64,000 nucleotides of DNA from Thermohalobaculum sp039178805. GTDB lineage: Bacteria; Pseudomonadota; Alphaproteobacteria; Rhodobacterales; Rhodobacteraceae. A model generated the notes under the pieces. That model was given only the letters and a program-made list of their open reading frames with translations. It did not search any database and was not told the DNA's origin. The stretch lies in assembly GCA_039178805.1 (NCBI GenBank), contig JBCDFC010000001.1, positions 1 to 64,000 on the forward strand, given 5' to 3'. Of the stretch, positions 52,733 through 61,066 are shown one piece after another. Positions within the stretch are counted from its first letter, which is position 1; each line of letters opens with the position of its first letter. The translations under genes were made by a program, and so were the position numbers.

Positions 52733-52761
52733 GGCCGGTCAGCGGTAAGTGCTGACCGGCC
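52733..52761 (+). terminator. 11-bp stem-loop just after the Asp-rich gene
   Basis: GGCCGGTCAGC-GGTAAGT-GCTGACCGGCC is a perfect 11-bp inverted repeat with a 7-base loop, beginning eight bases after the stop codon. No T run follows, so it may be a 3-prime stabiliser or a Rho-independent element of the U-poor kind. Confidence 0.55.
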
Positions 52762-52803
52762 TCGCCGAACGTCGTCAACTCCGGCTCAGCGATTTCGTCA
52801 CAA

Positions 52804-52825
52804 CGCCCGCTCGCGAAGGCGGGCG
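52804..52825. terminator. Second hairpin in the convergent gap
   Basis: CGCCCGC-TCGCGAAG-GCGGGCG, a perfect 7-bp stem with an 8-base loop and no T run. Position between convergent genes suggests a role at transcript ends. Confidence 0.4.
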
Positions 52826-53070
52826 CTTGGCCTGATCGAGGAGGAGAGACTTCTTTCAGGCCGGGCTTGAACTGTCGGTTCGCACGGCCTTGTCGAGAAG
52901 GCCCTCGATCTACAGATGAACTCGTTCCGCTGTGACGCTGAGAGAGCTCTCGGGCTGAGATCCGCTTCTCAACGTCGTCCAACGCCTGCGCCCCACCTGC
53001 GATTGAGGACCAGGTCTCCGTCGCATGACGGCGCCACCGGCGCGGTTCGATTTGCTGCTTTGCAGTCTCC

Positions 53071-56000
53071 TCAGAAGATGAAGATGTCGGGCGTGATTTG
53101 ATCCGCCTGCGCTCCGGGTAAGAACAGGTCGCCTTCGCCGAGGAGGAGTGTCGTGCCGTCTTCCTCCGCCAACACCTCGACGTCGTCGGGTGTGCCGAGG
53201 CCGGTGATGTCGATCAGGTCGAGTGCGGGGTCGAATTCCGTCACGACGCTGTAATCGACCTCGGGGAACCGGAACTGATCCGCTCCCGCGGTGCCCTGCA
53301 GGACACCAGAGTTAGGCTCGCCATTGTCATCATCCGCATCGCTATACTCCCCAACGCGATTTTCGACGAAGGATTGGATCGTGGCACCGTGCACCGCGTC
53401 CGTCTCGCCGGAGCGCGCAAAGGAGAGCGCAAGCTCGACCAACCCGAGCTCGGGCGCGCGCGCCATCACATCCGTCCAGAATGCAAAGCCTGCCGTGTCA
53501 GGGGCCCGGTCGAATGCTTGCGTGTAGAAGCTCGTCACCATCTCCGCGATCGTGGCGTCGCCATAGAGAGCGTCGAACTCACCAGCGGTGGTGAAGGCCC
53601 ACGCTAGGTCGCTGATGCCGAAGGACGCGTTGCCCGACAATTGGTCCAGCCAGAAGTCGAAGCCCTCGCCATCGGGCATCCGCCCGTAAAGAACGATGTA
53701 GAGCTTTGCCAAAAGCGCCGCATCCCCCGACAGCGCATCGTCGTCGAAGGCCCGATCGTCGTCGTCATCGTCGTCATCGTCGTCACCGTCATCGTCGTTG
53801 TCGTCGTCGTCGAGATCTTGCTGAAGCAGTTGGATCAGCGGACTGACCGATGGTGGAAAGGTCTCGAACGGCGGCAAGGCCGGTCCGACGACACCGCCCT
53901 CAACACGTCCATCCGGCGTGGCACCCTGAGGGATCAGCGCGCCGCCGAATGAGATGCCGTAGAGATCCTGCATCTCCGCATTGGTTAGCCCTACCAGTTC
54001 CTCAGGCAGGTAGAACGCGAGTTCGCTGCCTTCGGGGACCGGGACGAAGTCTGCGGCTTGCTCATCGAAGAACAGGCCGACCGGCGCTTCACCCTCCTCC
54101 GCAAAAGTGATCCGGTCGGGAAGAAGATGCGCGGCAAGCCCTTCGGGCGGTTCGAACTCCTCGTCATTCTCCTCCTCGTCGTCTTCATCGAGGCTGTCCT
54201 CGTCGGCAAAGAACTCGAGATCGGAGAGAAAGTCCTCCTCGAACGCTTCGCCCTCGAAGAGACCGCCGCCGAAAGCAAAGTCCGCCGTTGGATCCAGCAC
54301 GATGTTCTGACGCTCACCTTGGGCTTCAGGTGTCCCCTCGAAGCTTGGGCCGAGCGGTGTGAACTCCACGTCGCTGATCTCCAGGTTGCGCGGCTCGCCA
54401 GCCGGCAGTCCGATGCGGATACCGCTGATTGCTGAGATCTCGGCGCCGTCGATGCTGGCGTCGCCCTGGCGCGGTGCGGTGAGGCCGATCTGGAAGCCGT
54501 CGATATCGACATTTCGGACAGTGAAGTTGTTGTCGTTGGCGAAATGGTCGAGCCGGAGCCCGATCGACTCTTCCGCCCCCGTGCCCAGCAGCGAAACGTT
54601 CTCGAAAGTTAGTCGAGAGGCGTAGGGAACATCGATGCCCGAAAGTCGGATGTTCCAGAAGTCGATGTTGGAGAAGGTTGATTGAAGCTGGTCCTCGTAG
54701 GCTTGAGGTACGGGTGCCAGCAGCCCCTCTTGGACCAGCCCCTCATCGGCGTCATCGCGGTTGTCGGTGTGCAGGTAGTGGATCTGCAAACCCTTGGTGG
54801 CGGCGTAGGCGACATTGCCGTCGAAGCTCGGCACTGGAACATGCTTGGTGCGGACCAACGTGCCGTCCGGCCCGATGAGGTCGCCGTTCGGCAGGTCGGC
54901 TACATCGACGAGCCTCTCGCCGAGCCCACGCTCAACCAGGCCAAGCTGCCAGTAGATGTAGGCATGGCCCGTTGCACCGGAGACGACGTTGCCGTCCACC
55001 GTGACGCCTGAGCCGTGGAACCAAAACCCGTCACCCTGGAAGCCATAGTCCTGGGTCTCGGCCCGTGCGTCTGGCGCTTGACCTGCATCGAGCTCCGCCT
55101 CGGCCGGGTTTAGGTTCGCATCGGGGTTCACCGTGCGAATTGCGATGTTGTCGATGAAATTGCCGACCTCGTCACCGGCTTCGGTGTTGTAGGCGGCTCC
55201 GACGATGTTGTGGCTGACATTGCCGATGAAATCGACATTGGATGAGTGGTTCACATAGGCCCAGCCAGGGTCGTCGCGCACCACCGCGCCTTCGACGCGT
55301 CCGGGTTCGCCCTCGGTCCCGCCGCGGTGGAAATGGACCGAGTATCGGCCGCGCACATTCGCACCGCCGAGGTCCATCACTTCGGTGTTCTCCGCACCGA
55401 TCGACGCTTCGTTACCGGTCTCCAGCACCCAGTCGTTGAGACCAGCGCGTTTATCGCTGCGGCCGAGATCGTCGAAGCTCACGTAGCGAATGTCGACATC
55501 GTTCGTGTGCATGAACATGACGTGGCCGCGGTTCAGCGCGCCATCGTTCTCCGAGGTAATCTCGACATTGCGCGTCAGGTTGGCGACATGGACGTCGAGG
55601 CCGGGTTGCGGGGCCACGTGATCGCGCATGAGCGGCGTTGAGAAGCTGACCGTTGCACCGTCGACGGCTGTGATTGTGACGACCTCGTCGCCATCGGGAT
55701 CGTTTGGGTCCGTCCCTGCGATGGTGATCTCATCGCCGACCTGCCAGCCGACGGGGATCGTGCTCAGCGTGATCGAGTTCGCACCGGCCACGGGCTGCTC
55801 GGCAAGCGTGGTGAAGCCGGTCTTCTCAGCGCCATAGATCTCAGTACGGCCGTGCAGAAGCGCGCCTCGGCTGATCAGGGCCGGATCCCAGTTACGGTCG
55901 ATCACCCCGTCATCGGCGAAGATGAGCATTGCCGTCACGCCCGCTTCGATGGGCGCCGCTTCGCTGCCGATGCGGAGCGTGCCTGTATGCGACGTGACCA

Positions 56001-56340
56001 GCGTGTCGACCTTCAGCTCGGTATCGCGATCGGTCGCGAAGCTCAGCGTGCCATCGGCGCGGATCGTCTTGATCTCGGGCGCGAGGCGTTCGTCAACGGT
56101 GACAGTGAGGTTCTCGGGGATCCAAACGCGTGCGCCTTCGGTGGGAACGCGGCCCCCTTCCCAGGTGTTGGGATCGCTCCAGTTACCGCTCGCGATGGCT
56201 CGATGGGTCACCGCGTCCAGCGGGACCAGCGCCATCGCGGGGCCCATATGCGCCGGCGACATGCCACTCTCGGAGTGTCCCCCACGCATCCCGCCCTGCG
56301 TCGTCCCCTGCATCGTTCCGTGGTGCTGATCCGCGTCCAT
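53071..56340 (-). CDS. Large G8-domain / beta-helix surface protein with DUF4214-like and RTX-type C terminus
   Basis: A 1089-residue acidic protein. Order: His/Met/Gly-rich N-terminal tail without a signal peptide; a G8-type domain (about 45-165, SGNWSDPNTWEGGRVPTEG); a parallel beta-helix (about 245-660, many Asn/Gly turns such as NVSHNIVGAAYN); acidic linkers including an Asp run at about 843-861; two DUF4214-like units (LYIVLYGRMPDGEGFDFWLDQL and FYTQAFDRAPDTAGFAFWTDVM); and a final GADQFRF...DFDPALDLIDITGLG-type segment typical of type I secretion substrates. Probably an exported adhesin or matrix protein; no ABC exporter gene is in the window. Confidence 0.8.
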   Translation of the reverse strand: MDADQHHGTMQGTTQGGMRGGHSESGMSPAHMGPAMALVPLDAVTHRAIASGNWSDPNTWEGGRVPTEGARVWIPENLTVTVDERLAPEIKTIRADGTLSFATDRDTELKVDTLVTSHTGTLRIGSEAAPIEAGVTAMLIFADDGVIDRNWDPALISRGALLHGRTEIYGAEKTGFTTLAEQPVAGANSITLSTIPVGWQVGDEITIAGTDPNDPDGDEVVTITAVDGATVSFSTPLMRDHVAPQPGLDVHVANLTRNVEITSENDGALNRGHVMFMHTNDVDIRYVSFDDLGRSDKRAGLNDWVLETGNEASIGAENTEVMDLGGANVRGRYSVHFHRGGTEGEPGRVEGAVVRDDPGWAYVNHSSNVDFIGNVSHNIVGAAYNTEAGDEVGNFIDNIAIRTVNPDANLNPAEAELDAGQAPDARAETQDYGFQGDGFWFHGSGVTVDGNVVSGATGHAYIYWQLGLVERGLGERLVDVADLPNGDLIGPDGTLVRTKHVPVPSFDGNVAYAATKGLQIHYLHTDNRDDADEGLVQEGLLAPVPQAYEDQLQSTFSNIDFWNIRLSGIDVPYASRLTFENVSLLGTGAEESIGLRLDHFANDNNFTVRNVDIDGFQIGLTAPRQGDASIDGAEISAISGIRIGLPAGEPRNLEISDVEFTPLGPSFEGTPEAQGERQNIVLDPTADFAFGGGLFEGEAFEEDFLSDLEFFADEDSLDEDDEEENDEEFEPPEGLAAHLLPDRITFAEEGEAPVGLFFDEQAADFVPVPEGSELAFYLPEELVGLTNAEMQDLYGISFGGALIPQGATPDGRVEGGVVGPALPPFETFPPSVSPLIQLLQQDLDDDDNDDDGDDDDDDDDDDRAFDDDALSGDAALLAKLYIVLYGRMPDGEGFDFWLDQLSGNASFGISDLAWAFTTAGEFDALYGDATIAEMVTSFYTQAFDRAPDTAGFAFWTDVMARAPELGLVELALSFARSGETDAVHGATIQSFVENRVGEYSDADDDNGEPNSGVLQGTAGADQFRFPEVDYSVVTEFDPALDLIDITGLGTPDDVEVLAEEDGTTLLLGEGDLFLPGAQADQITPDIFIF
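53757..53811. repeat. Trinucleotide-rich tract encoding an Asp run
   Basis: GTC/ATC-type triplets repeated across 53757-53811 encode an almost continuous stretch of Asp in the minus-strand G8 protein. Such tracts can change length by slippage in units of three without breaking the frame. Confidence 0.7.
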
Positions 56341-56394
56341 TCCGCCCTCATGCCGCTTGGTCTCTGTTCCGGCCGTGATACTGGAGGGTGTGGA

Positions 56395-56433
56395 CTGTCA
56401 GTTCGCTGACAGCGGCTGTCAGCGAACTGACAG
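56395..56433. promoter_or_regulatory. 39-bp palindrome made of two identical dyads
   Basis: CTGTCAGTTCGCTGACAG, then CGG, then CTGTCAGCGAACTGACAG. The two 18-base arms are exact reverse complements, and each arm is itself CTGTCAG-N4-CTGACAG, giving two dyads with centres 21 bases (two helical turns) apart. It lies in the 150-base divergent region between the G8 protein gene and the PepSY-regulator-kinase operon, a natural place for a shared operator. Confidence 0.7.
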
Positions 56434-56490
56434 GTACGGCGCGCTATGCCTGAGCTCTTGGGTGGGGTTCTTGGGGGTTGAGAAGGGGTG

Positions 56491-57402
56491 ATGCGGACGC
56501 ACGGCTCTCGATGGCGCGAGCTTGTCATGAGTGCAATGATCTTGGCTTCGTCGCTACCATCGAGCGATGCGTGGGCCGAGACGACCTGTCCCGGCGGCGA
56601 TGTCAAAAGCTTCGTAGAGCTTGCTGAGCGTCTAGGAGAGCTCGAGGACTTGACCGTTTTGGGGGCCGAGCTGCTGGTCAGCCCGACCCGAGCCTGCCGC
56701 GAAACCTGGGTCGTCGAGATCCTGAACGAGGAAGACGAGGTCAGGGCACTCCTCCTCGACGCACGAACGCTCGAGATCCGGATCGTCGGCGATGGCGGTC
56801 TTCGGACAGCGGAGGAGGACGACGAGGACTTTCGGATCAGCCACATCCTCCTCGAAGGACGCCCAACGCCGGATCTGATCGAGGGCGACTGGAGCGATGA
56901 TGAGATGCATGGCGGGCCGGGACGCGACGTTTTTGTCGTGACCCCTGGCAGCGACGTCATTCTCGATTTCGAGCCGAACGAGGACCTCCTCGAGTTCGGC
57001 GATTTTGCGCGTGTTGAGGAAGGTTTCGGCACGCTCCAGTCGCTCGCCGAAGTAACCGGCGCCTCGCGCATGATCCGATGGGAAGGTCGCTCCGCCCTTC
57101 AGATCGATATCGATGGGGCCGTCAGTGATTGGTCGGTAACGCTCGTCGGCGTCGGCCTCGGCGATCTGACTGCGGAGAACACGCATTTTGGAGACGAAGA
57201 GCTGCCTGAAGCGTTTGAGCCGACCCATTGGCCAGAGCGGACGGCTGAGTTCTCCGATGGGACGATCGTCCTCTTCGAACCGTATCCGATTGCCGCCCCC
57301 CCACCTGGGGGTGAACTCCTCGAGGGCGATCCACATGTGCTCGAACAAGTGCGTGACGTCTTGCAGGGGATATTTGAGGATATCGACGGGGAGGATGAGT
57401 AA
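56491..57402 (+). CDS. Exported PepSY-like protein fused to an RTX-type C-terminal domain
   Basis: A 303-residue protein with a signal peptide (SAMILASSLPSSDAWA, cleavage about residue 29). The next 70 residues resemble a PepSY module (WVVEILNEEDEVRALLLDARTLEIRIV). The rest (about 120-250) resembles the fold found at RTX protein ends (HGGPGRDVFVV...DVILDFEPNEDLLEFGDF, later VTLVGVGLGDLTAENTHF). Its TAA overlaps the response-regulator ATG. PepSY proteins often accompany QseBC/FeuPQ-type sensors, so a periplasmic sensing or signal-limiting role is inferred. A GTG at 56488 and ATG at 56527 are other starts. Confidence 0.68.
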   Translation: MRTHGSRWRELVMSAMILASSLPSSDAWAETTCPGGDVKSFVELAERLGELEDLTVLGAELLVSPTRACRETWVVEILNEEDEVRALLLDARTLEIRIVGDGGLRTAEEDDEDFRISHILLEGRPTPDLIEGDWSDDEMHGGPGRDVFVVTPGSDVILDFEPNEDLLEFGDFARVEEGFGTLQSLAEVTGASRMIRWEGRSALQIDIDGAVSDWSVTLVGVGLGDLTAENTHFGDEELPEAFEPTHWPERTAEFSDGTIVLFEPYPIAAPPPGGELLEGDPHVLEQVRDVLQGIFEDIDGEDE

Positions 57403-58055
57403 TGCGGCTCTTGCTGATCGAGGATGACGAGGATCTGCGTTCCGAAATCGTCAAGGGCCTGACCGCTGCCCGTTTCGTCGTAGACGAAGCTGCCGATGGT
57501 GAAACGGGCCTGCACCTCGCCGAGACGGGCGACTATGCCGCCCTCGTGCTCGATCTCGGCCTACCGGTTTTAGATGGTCTCTCGGTCCTCACCGCGCTCC
57601 GCGAAGGAGGCTCGACTGCGCCAATCCTCGTTCTCACCGCTAGAGATCGCTGGCGGGATCGCGTGAAGGGGCTGCGGGCTGGGGCAGACGACTATCTCGG
57701 AAAGCCGTTCGAGGCCGAGGAACTCCACGCGAGGCTCGAAGCGCTGATCCGCCGGTCGGGGCGCCAAGCCGACCCGTGCCTTCGTCTTGGCGACCTTGAG
57801 ATCGATCTCTCGGCGCGGGCGGTTTCGCGCGGCGGTGTGCCGGTCGCTCTCACGCCGAACGAGTACCGCCTGCTTGCCTTCCTCGCGCTGCACAGGGGGA
57901 AAGTCGTCTCGAAGACGGAGCTCGGCGAGCACGTCTACGCGGAGGATGTCGACCGCGATCCAAATGTGATCGAAGTGACCATGGCGCGTCTCCGCAAGAA
58001 GATCGGATCATCAGTCATCGAAACGATCCGGGGCCATGGCTACCTCGTCGCGTGA
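57402..58055 (+). CDS. OmpR-family response regulator
   Basis: A 217-residue regulator: acidic pocket Asp8-Asp9, phospho-acceptor Asp51 (LVLDLGLP), Lys101 (LGKPF), and a C-terminal winged helix ending VTMARLRKKIGS...TIRGHGYLVA. Relatives are QseB, PmrA and FeuP. It overlaps the PepSY gene by one base and the kinase gene by 20 bases. The palindrome upstream of the operon is a candidate binding site. Confidence 0.9.
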   Translation: MRLLLIEDDEDLRSEIVKGLTAARFVVDEAADGETGLHLAETGDYAALVLDLGLPVLDGLSVLTALREGGSTAPILVLTARDRWRDRVKGLRAGADDYLGKPFEAEELHARLEALIRRSGRQADPCLRLGDLEIDLSARAVSRGGVPVALTPNEYRLLAFLALHRGKVVSKTELGEHVYAEDVDRDPNVIEVTMARLRKKIGSSVIETIRGHGYLVA

Positions 58056-59385
58056 GCGCCCGATCTCGCTCCTGGGACGGCTCCTCATCGCTGCCGCTGT
58101 CTGGTGCAGTTGTGCGGTCACCCTTGCAGCAATCGTCCTGGTCGGGCTCTTCAGTCGTCATCTGGAGCGTGAGGCCGACGCGGAGCTGCGCGACCACGTC
58201 GTCGAGCTCGTCTCACTCGCAAGGGTCGAGCGCGATGGGGCGCTGAGACTTGCCGGCCGGCTGCCGGGCGCGCGCTATCAACGGCCCTTCTCGGGCTGGG
58301 GTTGGCAGATCCGCCGCGGCTCCCAAGTCTTAGCGCAATCGCCGTCGCTCGGCCCGCTCGCGCCGCAGACACCGCTGCTTGCGGCGCCTTTGGGTGAGGT
58401 CGGTCTCTTCGAAGGATCGGGTGGGCGCGTGTTGCGGGGTCTTTCGCGATCCGTCGCCCCGCCATTGAGCGCGGAGCGACTGACCTTCTCCGTCGTTCGA
58501 CCACAGGACGATATCGACCTCGCGGTCGGGCAATATCGCCAATCCGTCATCATTGCGCTTGGCGTGCTTGGTGTCGGACTTGTCGCAACAGTGCTGGCCG
58601 CGTTCTGGATCGGACTGCGACCGCTCCGCGCCCTCAGTCTGCAGATTGCCGAGATGCGCGCGGGCGCAGACCCGGTTGCGCGCGCCTGGCCGCGGGAGAT
58701 CGCGCCGATTGCCGACGAGTTGGAGGCGCTGCGCCAGCACACCGAGAAGACAGTGCTGCGGGCCCGGAGCCTTGCGGCAGACCTAGCCCATGCGGTCAAG
58801 ACACCGCTTTCCGTGATCAGACAACAGGTCGGCGCGCTGACGCCTGACCAGGGGCACGCCATTCGCCGTCAGACCGACCGGATCGCGATGTCGCTCGAGC
58901 GCCATTTGGGTCGACGCGGCGCCGGCTCCGTACCGTACGCCCGCATCGCCGTTCGCCCCTGTGTCGAGGATTTGGTATTTGCTCTCTCTCATACAGGCAC
59001 GGAGAAACCGATCGCCGTTGAGGTGGACGTACCCGAAGATGCCGTCTTCCTCGGCGACGAGGCGGATCTTTACGAGATCATCGGCAATCCGCTGAACAAC
59101 GCCGGAACCTGGGCCAAAACGCAGGTGCGGATCGGCGCGCGCGTCGCAGAACAGCGTCTTGAGCTGCTGATCGAGGACGACGGGCCCGGTATCCCCGAGG
59201 TCGAGCGTTCCGCGATCCTCGAGCGCGGAACACGTCTCGATGAGGCGACACCAGGCGATGGCCTCGGTCTCGCCATTCTGCACGATCTGGCCGATTTCTA
59301 CGGTGGACATGTTGTACTCACCGAAAGCGCTGTCGGTGGCCTCGCCGTCAAGATCTCGTTGCCCGGCGATACCGGCGCCGCTTGA
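58036..59385 (+). CDS. Sensor histidine kinase (QseC/FeuQ-like)
   Basis: A 449-residue kinase: membrane helices near 15-40 and 170-192 enclosing a periplasmic domain of about 130 residues, a HAMP-like region, phospho-acceptor His252 in LAADLAHAVKTPLSVI, N box NPLNNAGTWAKTQV, G1 EDDGPGIP and G2 GDGLGLAI. The N box has Asn where many kinases have Asp (NLLDNA), but the catalytic elements look complete. It partners the overlapping response regulator. Confidence 0.9.
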   Translation: MATSSRERPISLLGRLLIAAAVWCSCAVTLAAIVLVGLFSRHLEREADAELRDHVVELVSLARVERDGALRLAGRLPGARYQRPFSGWGWQIRRGSQVLAQSPSLGPLAPQTPLLAAPLGEVGLFEGSGGRVLRGLSRSVAPPLSAERLTFSVVRPQDDIDLAVGQYRQSVIIALGVLGVGLVATVLAAFWIGLRPLRALSLQIAEMRAGADPVARAWPREIAPIADELEALRQHTEKTVLRARSLAADLAHAVKTPLSVIRQQVGALTPDQGHAIRRQTDRIAMSLERHLGRRGAGSVPYARIAVRPCVEDLVFALSHTGTEKPIAVEVDVPEDAVFLGDEADLYEIIGNPLNNAGTWAKTQVRIGARVAEQRLELLIEDDGPGIPEVERSAILERGTRLDEATPGDGLGLAILHDLADFYGGHVVLTESAVGGLAVKISLPGDTGAA

Positions 59386-59743
59386 TGCTTCTGGCCGCGC
59401 CCGTTCGATTTTCGGGTGAACCAACGCGAGCGCTGCGGCAGTGGCGAGCGAGAGGTCGAGGATCAGGTAGCGTCGCCCGATATTCTCGGGTGCGCAACCT
59501 TTGAGAAGCCTGAGATCTCGAAAGCTATTCGCTTGCGCGCTGAGAGTGCATCGCGTGAGATAGGGATGAGACCACGATAGACCAGACGGCGAAAGCGGTG
59601 GATGCGGAGGCGTAGACGGAGCTCGCGATGCACTGCACCTTCCGCTGGCTCGCACACATGCTCTAAGCCCTGCAACGCGCTGGTCGATCTGCGGTTGTTA
59701 CCAAAGAACGCTCAATACGCGTTCGATAGATCCGAGAGCGAAC
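59386..59743. other. 358-base intergenic region
   Basis: Between the kinase and bestrophin genes. A short minus-strand frame (59463-59675) lacks a ribosome-binding site and protein-like composition. No repeat or clear terminator was found; the promoter of the bestrophin gene should lie at the right end. Confidence 0.5.
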
Positions 59744-60769
59744 ATGTACATCGTAAAAGGCATGAACAAATGGGCCGCTCTTCAGGACGCCCGCTATGCT
59801 TTATCGCTGTCATTCCTTTGGTCGGTCATGATTTTCTTTGCCCATGTGATCCTGGAATGGAAAGCGATCGCCCTTCCGCAGTTGCCGGTGACGACAATTG
59901 GGATCGTCGTATCGCTCTATCTCGGCTTTAAGAGCACCTCTGCCTATAGCCGCTGGTGGGAGGCGCGGAAGGTCTGGGGCAGTATCGTCAACGCTAGCCG
60001 GATCTGGGCCAACCAGGCCCTTGCCATGCCGGATCAGCACGACAACAAGGACGCTTTGACCAAGGAGCTGGTGACGCGCCACATGGCATGGGTGCAAGCG
60101 CTCGCCTACCAACTCCGTGCGAAGTCGCGGCTACCTGAGACCACGGCTCCCTTCATCTTCGGCTCACGCGTATCGGGGATCGAGAAGATCGTCCACAGTG
60201 GTGATGCTGCGTACTATCAGGGGCTGCTGTCGGAGAGCGACCGTAACGCTGTTGCTGGCGCGACAAACCCTGCGGTTCAGATCTTGCGGCTACAGGGTGA
60301 TCATCTTCGACGGGTGCACGAGGCAGGTTTGCTCGACAGCTTCCGCTTCGTTGCGATGATGCAGACGATCAACGATTGCTACGACTACCAGGGCATGTGC
60401 GAGCGGATCAAGAACACGCCCTTTCCTCGTCAATTCACTGTCTTGGGGCGTTATTTCGCCTGGATATTTATCTTTCTGCTTCCATTGGCATTTGTCCAAC
60501 TATTTGAACAAGAGGTTCAAGTTTTAGCCCTGAATGGCCTGGCACGATCGGAATACATGTTTGCTCTGGTGCCCTTTACAATGCTGGTCTCCTTGATCTT
60601 CTACTTGCTCGAGAAAGTGAGCGAGAGCTGTGAGGATCCGTTCGAATGGAGCCCGACCGATGTACCGGTCGCTGCTCTGAGCAGGGCCATCGAGATTGAT
60701 CTGCGACAGATGCTTGGCGAGACTGATACACCCGAACCCCTTCAGCCGATTAGAGGGGCAATCTACTGA
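59744..60769 (+). CDS. Bestrophin-family ion channel
   Basis: A 341-residue membrane protein of the bestrophin (UPF0187) family. Seen: LYLGFKSTSAYSRWWEARKVWG, the most conserved block of the family, FPRQFTVLGRYFAWIFIFLLPLAF, and a C-terminal CEDPFEWSPTDVPVAALSRAIE that matches the bestrophin Ca/gating loop region. Bacterial members form pentameric channels; ion preference varies. The second Met (59762) is an alternative start. It is a stand-alone gene. Confidence 0.9.
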   Translation: MYIVKGMNKWAALQDARYALSLSFLWSVMIFFAHVILEWKAIALPQLPVTTIGIVVSLYLGFKSTSAYSRWWEARKVWGSIVNASRIWANQALAMPDQHDNKDALTKELVTRHMAWVQALAYQLRAKSRLPETTAPFIFGSRVSGIEKIVHSGDAAYYQGLLSESDRNAVAGATNPAVQILRLQGDHLRRVHEAGLLDSFRFVAMMQTINDCYDYQGMCERIKNTPFPRQFTVLGRYFAWIFIFLLPLAFVQLFEQEVQVLALNGLARSEYMFALVPFTMLVSLIFYLLEKVSESCEDPFEWSPTDVPVAALSRAIEIDLRQMLGETDTPEPLQPIRGAIY

Positions 60770-60917
60770 TGCCTTCTCGCGAAATGAGGGCTGCGCGGAT
60801 GCATCAGTTTCCGTTACCGGCCGCATGAACAGCCTCAATTGAAGTTGCAAGATAGTACGAATGGGGCTGCGCCGCCTTCGCCGTGAAGTCTAGACCTGGT
60901 TTCGCCAGACCGCGCTG

Positions 60918-60949
60918 CACTACGCAATTCTATCGACGACTACGTAGTG
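60918..60949. promoter_or_regulatory. Inverted repeat upstream of the 61067 gene (site 3)
   Basis: CACTACG-N18-CGTAGTG, perfect 7-bp arms, with an overlapping ACTACGTAGT palindrome (60939-60948), 118 bases before the ATG at 61067. Same architecture as the dyads upstream of sctJ and of the sctI operon; the spacer also shares CA-TTCT-T with the 47638 site. Confidence 0.5.
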
Positions 60950-61066
60950 TCCTGAGGGGCTGACCGTTCTTATGGTCGCGCCGGAAACTTCTACGCTCTC
61001 CGCAGCAATCGACCGTCCGTGACTTTTGCGCGGTCGTTTGTCCAAAGGTCACGAGGGAGAGCTCCG

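Larger units (their letters stand above)
52726..53070. other. Convergent gap with two strong hairpins
   Basis: 345 bases between the Asp-rich gene and the G8 surface-protein gene. Apart from stem-loops at 52733-52761 and 52804-52825 nothing is seen. Confidence 0.6.

Noticed and set aside
53757..53811. CRISPR-like or minisatellite array
   Set aside because: The repetition is simple triplets encoding Asp inside a gene; there are no spacers or longer units.
58783..59655. 290-codon minus-strand frame over the kinase 3-prime end
   Set aside because: Mostly antisense to the kinase catalytic domain; the unique part has no start signal or recognisable fold.
59463..59675. 70-codon minus-strand frame between kinase and bestrophin genes
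   Set aside because: No ribosome-binding site, Arg-rich low-information sequence, no family resemblance.
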